Shown: one piece after another, positions 9,474-17,916 of the stretch
Layout of the letters: every line of letters begins with the position of its first letter
Position numbering within the stretch: the stretch's first letter is position 1
From: Pseudomonadota bacterium
GTDB lineage: Bacteria; Pseudomonadota; Gammaproteobacteria; Xanthomonadales; Xanthomonadaceae
NCBI GenBank assembly: GCA_020161335.1
Contig: JAIUOJ010000004.1
Location: 1-64,000, forward strand
Direction: 5' to 3'
Length of the DNA: 64,000 bases
Made by a program: the position numbers and the translations under genes
The notes under the pieces: model-generated
Databases searched by the model: none
The model's input: only the letters and a program-made list of their open reading frames with translations
Told to the model about the DNA's origin: nothing

Positions 9474-9881
9474 TCAACGACGCTTGGCGGCCGTCTTGGT
9501 GGCCGTCTTCACGACCTTCTCGGCCTCGGCCTGCGCCTGCACGGTCGCCGACTCGATCTGGCTCTTGGCGATCTGCGCGATGGCTTCGTTGGTCTTCACG
9601 GTGGTGCCGAAGACTTCCTGGCCGGTGCTGATGGTGCGCTCGACGTTCTCGCGGGCCACCTGCACGCCCTTCGGGAACAGGGTCTTCAGGCCGTCCAGGT
9701 CACGCACGTCGGCGGCTTCGCCGAAGAACGCGAACGTGGCTTCGGTGTTCTCTTCCAGCGTGGCCAGCTGCAGGCCGAAGACCTTCTGGGCGCTGTCGAG
9801 GGTGAGGTGGCTGATGCGCGCGGCCGTGTCGGCGAACTGGCGCGTCGCGGCGGCGAACTGGTCGTTGTACTGGTAGTTCAT
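9474..9881 (-). CDS. Phasin family protein
   Basis: 135-residue alpha-helical protein, MNYQYNDQFAAATRQFADTA at the N-terminus, then amphipathic helices with regular Ala/Thr/Glu spacing and a Lys/Ala-rich tail (VVKTATKTAAKRR). This is the phasin_2 pattern: small proteins that coat polyhydroxyalkanoate granules or act as chaperone-like membrane-associated proteins. Start 9881 has a good ribosome site (AGGAGA, 5 nt upstream) and is preferred over the longer frame to 9956. No PHA synthase or depolymerase gene is in the window, so a PHA role is not supported by context. It is a single-gene unit with its own promoter and terminator. Confidence 0.85.
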   Translation of the reverse strand: MNYQYNDQFAAATRQFADTAARISHLTLDSAQKVFGLQLATLEENTEATFAFFGEAADVRDLDGLKTLFPKGVQVARENVERTISTGQEVFGTTVKTNEAIAQIAKSQIESATVQAQAEAEKVVKTATKTAAKRR

Positions 9882-9932
9882 GGGATTCTCCTGACGTCCA
9901 TGGCCGGCACGGATTGCCGGTTTGTGCGGTGC

Positions 9933-9961
9933 AGCATAATCCCGGCTTTGTTGCATTGCAA
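9933..9961 (-). promoter_or_regulatory. Sigma-70 type promoter of the phasin gene
   Basis: On the minus strand: -35 TTGCAA (9956-9961), 17-nt spacer, -10 TATGCT (9933-9938), about 50 nt before the start codon. The -35 overlaps a 13-nt inverted repeat, GTTGCA-T-TGCAAC at 9950-9962, which could be a regulator site. Confidence 0.6.
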
Positions 9962-10005
9962 CATTAGGCCGACGAGCGGCAGACTGCCATTCAGGTTATG
10001 CAGAA

Positions 10006-10377
10006 TCAATCACTTGCAAGGGTCGGCCCGGTGTAGCGGCAACCGGAGGTGCAGGTTTCGAGGACCACCACTGCGCTCAGCGCCGGCAGGACGGGCTTGA
10101 GCCGCTCCCAGATCCAGACCGCCAGCCGCTCGCTGGTCGGATTCTCCAGCCCGGGCACGTCGTTGAGGTAATGGTGGTCGAGCTGCTCGTAAAGCGGCTT
10201 GAAGGCGGCCTTGAGGTCGGCGAAGTCCATGATCCAGCCGCTTTCGGTGCCGGGCTCGCCCGACACGTGCAGCTCGATCCCGAACGAATGCCCGTGCAGG
10301 CGCGCGCACTTGTGGCCCGGCGGCACGTGCGGCAGTCGGTGCGCGGCCTCGAGGGTGAAGCGCTTGAAGATGTCCAT
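10006..10377 (-). CDS. queD: 6-carboxy-5,6,7,8-tetrahydropterin synthase QueD
   Basis: 123-residue enzyme of the 6-pyruvoyl-tetrahydropterin synthase fold that converts dihydroneopterin triphosphate to 6-carboxytetrahydropterin in queuosine (tRNA-modification) synthesis. Zinc ligands are His13 (EAAHRLP), His28 and His30 (ARLHGHSF); Cys24 in HKCARLHGH is the catalytic Cys of the QueD type, and the C-terminal ETCTSGCRY holds the substrate-binding Glu. The ATG at 10377 matches the family N-terminus [13 protein letters not shown]; a longer frame upstream has no such match. It is divergent from the ETF-ubiquinone oxidoreductase gene; queC and queE are not adjacent. Confidence 0.93.
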   Translation of the reverse strand: MDIFKRFTLEAAHRLPHVPPGHKCARLHGHSFGIELHVSGEPGTESGWIMDFADLKAAFKPLYEQLDHHYLNDVPGLENPTSERLAVWIWERLKPVLPALSAVVVLETCTSGCRYTGPTLASD

Positions 10378-10432
10378 GCCGCGATTCTCCGCGCTCGCCG
10401 GTGGCCCGGCAATCGCGACGTGGGCCGCTGCC

Positions 10433-10462
10433 TTGGGACGATGCGCAGGCGCACGGTACGAT
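10433..10462 (+). promoter_or_regulatory. Putative promoter of the ETF-QO gene
   Basis: TTGGGA (10433-10438), 18-nt spacer, TACGAT (10457-10462), about 95 nt upstream of the ETF-QO start in the queD divergent region. Pattern match only. Confidence 0.35.
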
Positions 10463-10556
10463 AGGCGTCCCGGTGCGCGCGTCCGCGGCGCGCCATGCCG
10501 CCACCGACCGCCGCGGCCCTCCCCAGACCCGCCATGCCCCGCAAGGAGCAAAGCCG

Positions 10557-12242
10557 ATGACGCCCGAAGAGCTGCTCACCACCTACGGCCCGCGTGAAGC
10601 GATGGAGTACGACGTGGTGGTCGTTGGCGCCGGCCCCGGCGGGCTGGCCACGGCGATCCGGCTCAAGCAGCTGGCCGCGCAGGCCGGGCGCGAGGTCTCG
10701 GTGTGCGTGCTGGAGAAGGGCTCCGAGCCCGGCGCGCACATCCTCTCGGGCGCGATCATGGATCCGCGCGCGCTGGACGAGCTGTTCCCCGACTGGAAGG
10801 CGCAGGGCGCGCCGCTGAAGCAGGCCGTCAGCCACGACGAATTCCTGTTCCTCGACGAGACCGGCGCGAAGGCCACGCCCGCCTTCTTCCTGCCCGACTG
10901 CTTCAAGAACCACGGCAACTACATCGTCTCGCTCGGCGCCGTGACGCGCTGGCTGGCGCAACAGGCCGAAGCGCTGGGCGTGGAGATCTTCCCGGGCTTC
11001 GCCGCCGACGAAGTGCTGTACACCGACGACGGCGCTGCGGTGAAGGGCGTGGCCACCGGCAACATGGGCATCGGCAAGGATGGCGAGCCGACGGCCGAGT
11101 TCCAGCTCGGCATGGAGCTGCACGCGAAGTACACGATCTTCGCCGAAGGCTCGCGCGGGCATCTCGGGCGGCGCCTGATCGAACGTTTCGCCCTGGACGC
11201 CGGCCGCGATCCGCAGAGCTACGGCATCGGCATCAAGGAGCTGTGGCAGGCCGATCCGGCGAAGCACCAGCCGGGGCTGGTGGTGCACACCGCGGGCTGG
11301 CCGCTGGACGGCGACACCTACGGCGGCTCGTTCCTGTACCACGCCGAGGACGGCAAGATCGCGGTCGGCTTCGTGGTCGGCCTCGACTACCGCAATCCCT
11401 ACCTCAGCCCGTTCGAGGAATTCCAGCGCTGGAAGACGCATCCCGCGATCCGCATGCACCTCGAAGGCGGCACGCGCATCGGCTATGGCGCACGCGCGAT
11501 CACCGCCGGCGGCCTGCTGTCGCTGCCGAAGCTGGTGTTTCCCGGCGGCGCGCTGGTCGGCTGCGAGGCCGGCACGCTCAACGCCAGCCGGATCAAGGGC
11601 AGCCATGCCGCGATCAAGACCGGGATGCTCGCCGCCGAGGCCGCGTTCGCCGCGCTCGGCGAAGGCCGCGCGCAGGACGAACTGTCGGCGTATCCGCAGG
11701 CGTTCGACGCCAGCTGGCTGCACGCCGAGCTGCAGCAGTCGAAGAACTTCAAGCAGTGGTTCAAGAAGGGCCGCACCTTCGCCACGCTGATGACCGGCAT
11801 CGAGCAGTGGCTGCTGCCGAAGCTGGGCATCCGCAATCCGCCTTGGACGATCCATCGCGACAAGCCCGACCACGCCTGCCTGGAGCCAGCGGCGCAGCAC
11901 GCGAAGATCGCGTATCCCAAGCCCGACGGCACGCTGACCTTCGACCGCCTGAGTTCGGTGTTCCTGTCGAGCACGATCCACGACGAGAACCAGCCCAGCC
12001 ACCTCACGCTGAAGGACCGCGCGATCCCGGTCGAGGTGAACCTGCGCGAATACGCCGGCCCGGAAGCGCGCTACTGCCCGGCGGCGGTGTACGAGTTTGT
12101 CGGCGAGCCCGGCAGCGAACGCCTGCAGATCAACTTCGCCAACTGCGTGCACTGCAAGACCTGCGACATCAAGGATCCGATGCAGAACATCGTCTGGGTC
12201 GCGCCGCAGGGCGGTGGCGGACCGAACTACGCGGGGATGTAG
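10557..12242 (+). CDS. Electron transfer flavoprotein-ubiquinone oxidoreductase
   Basis: 561-residue membrane-associated iron-sulfur flavoprotein that passes electrons from reduced ETF (fatty acid and amino acid oxidation) to ubiquinone. The FAD-binding GxGxxG is at about residues 20-33 ([17 protein letters not shown]). The C-terminus has the 4Fe-4S ligands, NCVHCKTC plus an upstream Cys in [10 protein letters not shown], ending in the family-typical [19 protein letters not shown]. Length matches bacterial ETF-QO (about 550-560). The start is preceded by AAGGAG at 8 nt spacing. The ETF subunit genes are not nearby. Confidence 0.95.
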   Translation: MTPEELLTTYGPREAMEYDVVVVGAGPGGLATAIRLKQLAAQAGREVSVCVLEKGSEPGAHILSGAIMDPRALDELFPDWKAQGAPLKQAVSHDEFLFLDETGAKATPAFFLPDCFKNHGNYIVSLGAVTRWLAQQAEALGVEIFPGFAADEVLYTDDGAAVKGVATGNMGIGKDGEPTAEFQLGMELHAKYTIFAEGSRGHLGRRLIERFALDAGRDPQSYGIGIKELWQADPAKHQPGLVVHTAGWPLDGDTYGGSFLYHAEDGKIAVGFVVGLDYRNPYLSPFEEFQRWKTHPAIRMHLEGGTRIGYGARAITAGGLLSLPKLVFPGGALVGCEAGTLNASRIKGSHAAIKTGMLAAEAAFAALGEGRAQDELSAYPQAFDASWLHAELQQSKNFKQWFKKGRTFATLMTGIEQWLLPKLGIRNPPWTIHRDKPDHACLEPAAQHAKIAYPKPDGTLTFDRLSSVFLSSTIHDENQPSHLTLKDRAIPVEVNLREYAGPEARYCPAAVYEFVGEPGSERLQINFANCVHCKTCDIKDPMQNIVWVAPQGGGGPNYAGM

Positions 12243-12300
12243 CCCGCGCCCACGGCATCCGCCACGCGCGCCGGCGTGTGCCGGACGCGCATGGCGGTGC

Positions 12301-12663
12301 TCATCCGTGCGTGAGCCACGCGGCCAACGCCAGCGCGCAGAAGATGCCGACGTTGAGCTTCGGCTCCCAGTACGCCATGAACAGGACGCTGATCGCGAGC
12401 CAGCCCAGGCCCGCGGCGAGGCTGATCGCCAGCACCGGCACCTGCTCGAACGCCTGCGGCGCGCGCCAGGCCAGCAGGACGCCGAGCAGGCCCAGCGCCA
12501 CCTGGCCCAGCGCGAACGCCGAATGCAGGCCGTAGTACAGGGTCGTCTCGAGGCCGGGCGGGTGCTTGCCGCGCAGGTGCTGCGAGACGACGTCGACGGC
12601 GAAGTGCAGCACGCCGGTCAGGGCCAGCCAGCCATAGGCGGCGTACAGCAGGACCTTGTGCAT
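12301..12663 (-). CDS. Small four-helix membrane protein of unknown function
   Basis: 120 residues with about four hydrophobic helices: 4-24 (VLLYAAYGWLALTGVLHFAV), 44-68, 75-97 and 103-117. A conserved-looking HFAVDVVSQHLRGKHPPG loop follows helix 1. I do not recognise a named family. The start has a strong ribosome site (AAGGAG). It lies 41 nt downstream of an SDR gene on the same strand, so the two are probably co-transcribed and controlled by the TetR regulator divergent from the SDR. A role in the same lipid or redox process is only suggested by position. Confidence 0.7.
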   Translation of the reverse strand: MHKVLLYAAYGWLALTGVLHFAVDVVSQHLRGKHPPGLETTLYYGLHSAFALGQVALGLLGVLLAWRAPQAFEQVPVLAISLAAGLGWLAISVLFMAYWEPKLNVGIFCALALAAWLTHG

Positions 12664-12704
12664 GGGAACGGCTCCTTGCGGGGGCGGGTCGGCGCTGGGC
12701 CGGG

Positions 12705-13625
12705 TCAGGTCGAGGGGAAGGCGGTAGCGGTGAGTCGCGCGGATTCGAGCCACAGCCTGGCCGCGGCGTCCGCATCGAGCGCCTGCGCCGGCACCTTCGC
12801 CCGGGCCGGCGCGCCACGGGTTTCGCCGAGCCGGGCCGGACCGTAGTAGCCGCCGCCCTCCGCCAGCGGCGCGGTGGCCGCATACAGCGTCGGCAGGGCC
12901 CCCTGCGCGGCGGGCTGGAACAGGAACCACAGGTACTTGCGCGCCATCGCCTGCGCGCTGCGCGCACCGGCGCCGTTGGGCAGCAGGTCGGTACGCGAGA
13001 TGCCCGGATGCGCGGCGATGCTGCGCAATCCCCAGCCCGCCGCCGCGCTGCGCCGCTGCAGTTCGAACGCGAACATCAGGCAGGCCAGCTTCGACTGGCC
13101 GTAGGCGGCCATCGGCGCGTAGCCGCGCGCCGACTGCAGGTCGTCGAACTGCAGCGCGCCATCGCGCGCGGCGATGCTGGACAGGGTGACCACGCGCGGG
13201 TCGGTGCCGGTGCGCAGCAGCGGCAGCAGGTGCGCGGTCAGCGCGTAGTGGCCGAGGTAGTTGGTGCCGAGCTGCAGCTCGAAGCCGTCTTCGGTCAGCT
13301 GCCGCGTCGGTGGCGTCATCACCGCGGCGTTGTTGACCAGCAGGTCGAGGCCCGCGTGCCGTGCGCGGAGGCGCTCGCCGAATTCATGGATGGACTCGAG
13401 GCGGGCCAGGTCCAGCGCCTCGAAGGCCACGTTCGCGGCCGGCAGCGCCTGGCGGATCTGGTCGACGGCGGCCGCGCCCTTCGCCGGGTTGCGACCGGCG
13501 ATGACGACCTCGGCCCCGGCCCCGGCCAGGGCCAGCGCGGTCTGGAACCCCAGGCCGCCGGTGCCGGTGACGAGCGCGCGGCGACCGTGCTGGGAAGGAA
13601 TCTGGGCGGCCGTCCAAGGGGCCAT
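12705..13625 (-). CDS. Short-chain dehydrogenase/reductase (retinol dehydrogenase-like)
   Basis: 306-residue NAD(P)-dependent oxidoreductase. The Rossmann motif at about 18-25 is TGTGGLG, a variant of TGxxxGIG. NNAAV is at about 97-101, the catalytic Ser lies in VTLSSIAARDG, and the catalytic YGQSK (YxxxK) follows about 30 residues later. The extra C-terminal region is typical of the RDH/WW-oxidoreductase-like SDR branch, which acts on lipophilic alcohols or ketones; the substrate here is unknown. It is divergent from a TetR gene, with twin operators directly upstream of its start, so it is probably the main target of that regulator. Confidence 0.9.
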   Translation of the reverse strand: MAPWTAAQIPSQHGRRALVTGTGGLGFQTALALAGAGAEVVIAGRNPAKGAAAVDQIRQALPAANVAFEALDLARLESIHEFGERLRARHAGLDLLVNNAAVMTPPTRQLTEDGFELQLGTNYLGHYALTAHLLPLLRTGTDPRVVTLSSIAARDGALQFDDLQSARGYAPMAAYGQSKLACLMFAFELQRRSAAAGWGLRSIAAHPGISRTDLLPNGAGARSAQAMARKYLWFLFQPAAQGALPTLYAATAPLAEGGGYYGPARLGETRGAPARAKVPAQALDADAAARLWLESARLTATAFPST

Positions 13626-13660
13626 GGCGTTGTCTCCGGGGCGTTGGGAAGGTATTCTGG

Positions 13661-13699
13661 GTGCAGATATTTATGCACTAAGTGCAAATATTATTGCAC
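13661..13699. promoter_or_regulatory. Two tandem 18-bp operators for the divergent TetR regulator
   Basis: Two dyads, 13661-13678 (GTGCAGATATTTATGCAC) and 13682-13699 (GTGCAAATATTATTGCAC), identical at 15 of 18 positions. Their starts are exactly 21 bp apart, two helical turns. The junction between them is itself a palindrome (TGCACT-A-AGTGCA). The site is AT-rich against very GC-rich surroundings and lies between the divergent SDR and tetR starts, so it can control both. Confidence 0.75.
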
Positions 13700-13729
13700 C
13701 AAGTACATTTCTGCAAGAGGCGCATCGCC

Positions 13730-14359
13730 ATGCCAGTCCCGTTTCCGCTGACCGAGGCCGCCCCCGGCGAAGGCCTGCGCGAGCGCAAGAAGCGCGAGAC
13801 CCGGCAGCGCATCGCCGAAACCGGGCTGCGCCTGTTCCTTGCCCACGGGTTCGAGGGCACCACGCTGGACATGGTCGCGGAGGCGGCCGGCATCTCCCGT
13901 CGCGCCTTCTTCTCGTACTTCAAGTCGAAGGACGACATCCTCATGTACTGGCAGGGGGCCGGCTGGGCCCGCATCCGCGCCGACCTGCTCGGGATCTCGC
14001 CCGACGTGCCGCCGCTCGACGCGGTGCGCGACGTGGTCGCGCGGCACATGTCGGCCTACAGCAGCGACGAGATGGCGGCGCTGGACCGGCTGATGCGCTC
14101 GAGCAAGACGCTGAAGGCGCGCAAGCAGGCGTTCTACGCCGAACAGGAACTGGCCCTGTTCGAGACCCTGTGCGAGGTGTGGCGCCAGCCGGAGCGGCGC
14201 CTGGGACTGCGCATGGTCGCGGTGGCGTCGATCGGCGCGCTCAGGGTCACGACCCAGCTCTGGGGCGAGCAGCCCGTCGCAGCGCAACCGATGGCCGACC
14301 TGTTCCGCGCCGCACTGGATGGCCTGGCGTCCGAACTGGGGGCGAACGACGCGAAGTGA
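13730..14359 (+). CDS. TetR/AcrR-family transcriptional regulator
   Basis: 209 residues. The N-terminal DNA-binding domain (about 18-65) contains RKKRETRQRIAETGLRLFLA, then FEGTTLDMVAEAAGISRRAF and FSYFKSKDDIL, a near-consensus TetR helix-turn-helix. The C-terminal ligand domain has no recognisable relatives by eye. The ATG at 13730 follows AGAGG and gives a normal N-terminus; a GTG at 13682 lies inside the second operator and is rejected. It is divergent from the SDR/membrane-protein unit and probably represses both directions through the tandem operators. Confidence 0.88.
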   Translation: MPVPFPLTEAAPGEGLRERKKRETRQRIAETGLRLFLAHGFEGTTLDMVAEAAGISRRAFFSYFKSKDDILMYWQGAGWARIRADLLGISPDVPPLDAVRDVVARHMSAYSSDEMAALDRLMRSSKTLKARKQAFYAEQELALFETLCEVWRQPERRLGLRMVAVASIGALRVTTQLWGEQPVAAQPMADLFRAALDGLASELGANDAK

Positions 14360-14392
14360 CGGCTGCGGCCTTCGCCGTCGCGCGGGTCACGC

Positions 14393-16090
14393 TCAACGCT
14401 TCAGCGCATACGGTCCGAAGGTGTTGCCGATGAAGCCGCCGGCGGTGTCGACGCTGAGCCCGCTGGCGTCGAGGTCCGTCGCGAGGGGTTGCCAGTCGCC
14501 AGGGGCGAACGCGTAGTCGACGTCGAGCCGCGGCGCGACGAGGCGGAAGCGGAACGACACCTGCGCAGGCACGTCGGTCAACAGGATGCGCGCGAGGACC
14601 TGGCCGTTTGCCGGATCGCCTTCGCCCGCGCGCTGCAACACCACGAGCGAAGCGCGGCCTTGCGCGTCACGTGCGATCGCGGCGACGAGGTGATGGCGTT
14701 CGTTCTGGAGCAGGGCGAGGCCGGCGAGTTCGCCGGCGTCGAGCGTGCCGGCATCGACGGTCACGCCGAACGTGGCGCGATGGTGCTGCAGGCGATGGCC
14801 GAGGTACGACGGGTGGCCTTCGGCCTTGCCGTGCCGCGCAAGCGGCGTGGCGGACGGGAGCAGGCGCAGTCCGTCGGCGCCGGTCGAGAACCACGCGCGC
14901 GTCGGCGGATCGAGCATCAGCCACTGCGGCGGCAAGGTGCCGGACCGGAAGGTTTCCGTCCACGCCATCAGGCCCGTCGTGGGCGTCAGCTGTGCGTCCG
15001 CGGGCAGCGCGGGTCGATCCGACACCATCGGCACGCGTTCGCCGCGCGGCAGGATCACCGGCCAGCCGTCCTGCCACGTCACTGGCAGCAGGAAGGTTTC
15101 GCGGCCGAGGTTGTACTGGTTGCCGCGATAGGGGCGTGTCGCCAGGAACACCGCCCACCAGGTGCCGTCGGGCGCTTCGAGGAACTGCGCGTGGCCGGTC
15201 GAGGTGACCGGAGCGGGGCGGGCGGGATCGAGGTCGCGCTGGGTCAGCGTCGGATTGCCGGACCACGCTTCGTACGGGCCGGACACGGTGCGGCTGCGCC
15301 AGATCATCTGCGCGTGCTGTTCGCCGGTGCCACCTTCGGCCGCGGTGAGGTAGTACCAGCCGTCGTGCTTGAACAGGTGCGGGCCTTCGACGTGTTCGGG
15401 GTTCGTCTCGGGATGTACGCCGGCGTCGACCACTTGCACCGCGTCGCCGGTGAGCGAGAGGGTGTCGGGATCGAACCGGCGCAGCCAGATCGCGCGATGC
15501 CCGTCGTAGCGCTGCGTTCCTTGCGGCACGTCGTTGTGCACCAACCAGGCGCGGCCGTCGTCGTCGAAGAACAGCGAGGGATCGATGCCGCTGACGTCGA
15601 GCCACGCCGGGTCCGACCACGGCCCCGCGGGATCGGCGGCGGTGACCACGAAGTTGCCCATCCCGCGACCCGGGCAGTAGAAGCAGGTGTTGGCGATGTA
15701 GAAGCGACCATCGTGGTGGCTGATCGTGGCCGCGAACAGGCCGCGCGTGAGTTCTTCGCCGTCGCCGTAGGGCATCTGCGCGGGGCGGTCGATCGCGTTG
15801 CCCAGCTGTCGCCACGACACGAGGTCGCGGCTGTGGAACACGGGCAGGCCGGGGAAATAGCCGAAGGTGGACGTGACGAGGTAGAAATCGTCGCCGACGC
15901 GCACCGCGGACGGGTCCGGGTAGAAGCCGGCCAGGACCGGGTTGCGGAACTGGCCGGCATCCGGCGCGGGTCCGCCATCGTCGCCGGCGTACTGGACGTC
16001 GGTGAAGCGCACCGGGCCGGCGAAGGCGGCGGCCGCCGTCAACAGGCAGGCGGTCGCGAGCAGGCGGGCAAGGCGCGGGTAGACGGTCAT
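14393..16090 (-). CDS. Exported glycoside hydrolase family 43 (arabinofuranosidase/xylosidase type)
   Basis: 565 residues with a Sec signal (RLARLLATACLLTAAAAFAG). The five-bladed propeller starts at NPVLAGFYPDPSAVRVGDDFY, giving the catalytic base Asp; DPSLFFDDDGRAW holds the pKa-modulating Asp, and PEHVEGPHLFKHDGWYY the acid Glu. A C-terminal beta-sandwich of about 200 residues follows (from about 350), as in GH43 beta-xylosidases and arabinofuranosidases. It is the last gene of the dgo operon, its ATG overlapping the dgoK stop (ATGA). In Xanthomonas xyloglucan loci a GH43 enzyme removes arabinofuranose side chains, so that is the preferred role; beta-xylosidase or galactan activity remains possible. 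Confidence 0.85.
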   Translation of the reverse strand: MTVYPRLARLLATACLLTAAAAFAGPVRFTDVQYAGDDGGPAPDAGQFRNPVLAGFYPDPSAVRVGDDFYLVTSTFGYFPGLPVFHSRDLVSWRQLGNAIDRPAQMPYGDGEELTRGLFAATISHHDGRFYIANTCFYCPGRGMGNFVVTAADPAGPWSDPAWLDVSGIDPSLFFDDDGRAWLVHNDVPQGTQRYDGHRAIWLRRFDPDTLSLTGDAVQVVDAGVHPETNPEHVEGPHLFKHDGWYYLTAAEGGTGEQHAQMIWRSRTVSGPYEAWSGNPTLTQRDLDPARPAPVTSTGHAQFLEAPDGTWWAVFLATRPYRGNQYNLGRETFLLPVTWQDGWPVILPRGERVPMVSDRPALPADAQLTPTTGLMAWTETFRSGTLPPQWLMLDPPTRAWFSTGADGLRLLPSATPLARHGKAEGHPSYLGHRLQHHRATFGVTVDAGTLDAGELAGLALLQNERHHLVAAIARDAQGRASLVVLQRAGEGDPANGQVLARILLTDVPAQVSFRFRLVAPRLDVDYAFAPGDWQPLATDLDASGLSVDTAGGFIGNTFGPYALKR

Positions 16091-16998
16091 GCGCTCATCT
16101 CGGTGCGTGCATGTTGCGACCACAACGCATGCAGGCCGCGTGCGGCGAGGTCTTCCGGATGCCGCTGCACGCCGATGCCGAGCGCGTCCAGCGCGTGCGC
16201 ATACGAGGCGAGCAGGCGTTCGCTGCCGACCAGGTGCACCGGCGCCGCGCGCGGTCCGTCGGCCAGCAGGCCGCTGGCGCGCAGTTCGTGGCCGATCAGC
16301 AGGCCGGAGAGATACGAGGGCCGCGCGGCTTCGTCGACCTGTCCGAACAGCGCGGTGGTGCGTACGCCGAACAGGTGGTGCAGCAGGCCGCCGGCGTCGG
16401 CGCTGCGCTGCAGTCCGCGTTCGAACGCGGCAGGCTCCAGCCCGTCGTCGTCCACGGGCATCAGCGCGCCGAGGATGCTGTGCCGGCGCAGCAGCGCGTA
16501 CAGTTCGCCGGTCATCGCGGTGGCGATGCGCGCGATGCGGCCGTCGCGGATCGTCACCCACTTGCTGTGCGTGCCGGGCAGGCAGGCGCGATGCATGCCG
16601 TCGGGCAGCGCGTCGAGCAGGGCGGCCAGCTGGGTCTCCTCGCCGCGCATCACGTCGGGCACGGCGCCGGAGGCGACATCGCGCAGGCCCGGCACCAGCC
16701 ACAGCTCGCGTTCGTCGAAACCAGGTGGCGCGAACCGCTGCAGCCCGCGCGCGAGGTCGTCGATGCCGGCGGGACAGTCGAGGTAGGGCATCTCGTGCCA
16801 GCCGCCGCGGCCGCCGACCATGCCGCACATCAGCACGCGCGTGTCGTCCCAACCGTCCAGCGCGGCGGCGAGCACTTCGCCGAAGCGACCACCGCTCGCC
16901 AGCACGCCCTGTTCGCTGCGCCGCCGATCGCGCACGGTGCCGTCGTCGTCGAGCCGGTACAGGCGCAGGCTGCTGGCGCCCCAGTCGACGGCGATCAT
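16087..16998 (-). CDS. dgoK: 2-dehydro-3-deoxygalactonokinase
   Basis: 303-residue sugar-acid kinase, phosphorylating 2-keto-3-deoxygalactonate in the De Ley-Doudoroff pathway. The N-terminal phosphate loop MIAVDWGASSLRLYRLDDDG and the segment LPGTHSKWVTIRDGRIARIA are characteristic of DgoK. The start at 16998 overlaps the stop of the lactonase gene by ATGA, and its own stop overlaps the GH43 start in the same way, so translation is probably coupled through the operon. Cytoplasmic. Confidence 0.93.
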   Translation of the reverse strand: MIAVDWGASSLRLYRLDDDGTVRDRRRSEQGVLASGGRFGEVLAAALDGWDDTRVLMCGMVGGRGGWHEMPYLDCPAGIDDLARGLQRFAPPGFDERELWLVPGLRDVASGAVPDVMRGEETQLAALLDALPDGMHRACLPGTHSKWVTIRDGRIARIATAMTGELYALLRRHSILGALMPVDDDGLEPAAFERGLQRSADAGGLLHHLFGVRTTALFGQVDEAARPSYLSGLLIGHELRASGLLADGPRAAPVHLVGSERLLASYAHALDALGIGVQRHPEDLAARGLHALWSQHARTEMSA

Positions 16999-17912
16999 GC
17001 CGCGCCGAACCTGGCTTCCGCGCGGCCGCTGCCGGGCGGCAAGGGCAGCGCGAACACGCCGCCGGCGGTGGGCGTGCGCGCCAGCGCGTCGGCATCCATG
17101 TCCTCGCGCGCGGTGGTCACGTACAGCGTGTCGAAGTCGGCGCCGCCGATCGCGCAGCACGAGGGCATCCCGGCCGGGATCGCGACCACGCGATCGACGC
17201 GTCCGTCCGGGGCGTGGCGCACCACGCAGGCACCGTCCCAGCGCGCGTTCCACAGGCCGCCCTTCGCATCCACGGTGGATCCATCCGGCGCCTGGCCGCC
17301 TTCGGTCTCGGCGAAGACGCGCGGGTTGGCGATCGCGGCCGCGTCGGGATCGTAGTCGCAGCGCCACAGCCGCGGCTGCGTCGAGTCGCAGTAATAGAGC
17401 GTGAGGCCGTCGGGCGAGAAGCAGATCGAATTGGGAATCGCCACCGGTGGCAGGGCCAGCGGGCGCAGGCCGTGCTGCCGCGAGAACTGGTAGACGCGGC
17501 CGAGCGGCGGCGTGGCACCGGTTTCGTCCTTGGTGCCGAAGACGAAGTTGCCGTGGCGATCGCAGCGGCCGTCGTTGCTGCGCGTGGCGGCGCCGAGGCC
17601 GGGTTCGAGGTCGGCCAGCCGCTGCAGCGCCAGCGGTGCGCCCGCGCAGGGTGGCGACGCGACGCGGAGGCTCTTCGCCAGCGCGAGCAGCAGGCCGCCG
17701 TCTTCGCACAGCGCCAGGCAGCCGAGCGGCTCCGGCACTTCCCAGGCATGGGTCGCGCCCGTCCGCGGCGCGTAGGCCCACAGGCGGTGGCCGAGGATGT
17801 CGGTCCAGAACAGCCACTGCCGGCGGTCGTCCCAGAGGATGCCCTCGCCGAGCCGGCAGCGGCTGTCGACGGCCAGCGAGGCGACCGGTGGCGCGCGGTC
17901 GCCGCGGCTCAT
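16995..17912 (-). CDS. SMP-30/gluconolactonase family sugar lactonase
   Basis: 305-residue six-bladed propeller lactonase. Metal ligands are visible as Glu in CRLGEGILWDD near the N-terminus, Asn in the central ATRSNDGRCDRHGNFVFGT and PNSICFSPDG segments, and Asp in the GGADFDTLYVTTA segment. In this operon it should hydrolyse galactono-lactone to galactonate, the step before DgoD. ATG 17912 lies just past the dgoD stop (17917-17919) with GAGG close by; an upstream ATG at 17945 would overlap dgoD by 29 nt. The sugar dehydrogenase that would make the lactone is not in the window. Confidence 0.88.
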   Translation of the reverse strand: MSRGDRAPPVASLAVDSRCRLGEGILWDDRRQWLFWTDILGHRLWAYAPRTGATHAWEVPEPLGCLALCEDGGLLLALAKSLRVASPPCAGAPLALQRLADLEPGLGAATRSNDGRCDRHGNFVFGTKDETGATPPLGRVYQFSRQHGLRPLALPPVAIPNSICFSPDGLTLYYCDSTQPRLWRCDYDPDAAAIANPRVFAETEGGQAPDGSTVDAKGGLWNARWDGACVVRHAPDGRVDRVVAIPAGMPSCCAIGGADFDTLYVTTAREDMDADALARTPTAGGVFALPLPPGSGRAEARFGAA

Positions 17913-17916
17913 CGCC

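Noticed and set aside
13682..13730. GTG start for the second TetR gene
   Set aside because: It lies within an operator and has no ribosome site; ATG 13730 gives the family N-terminus.
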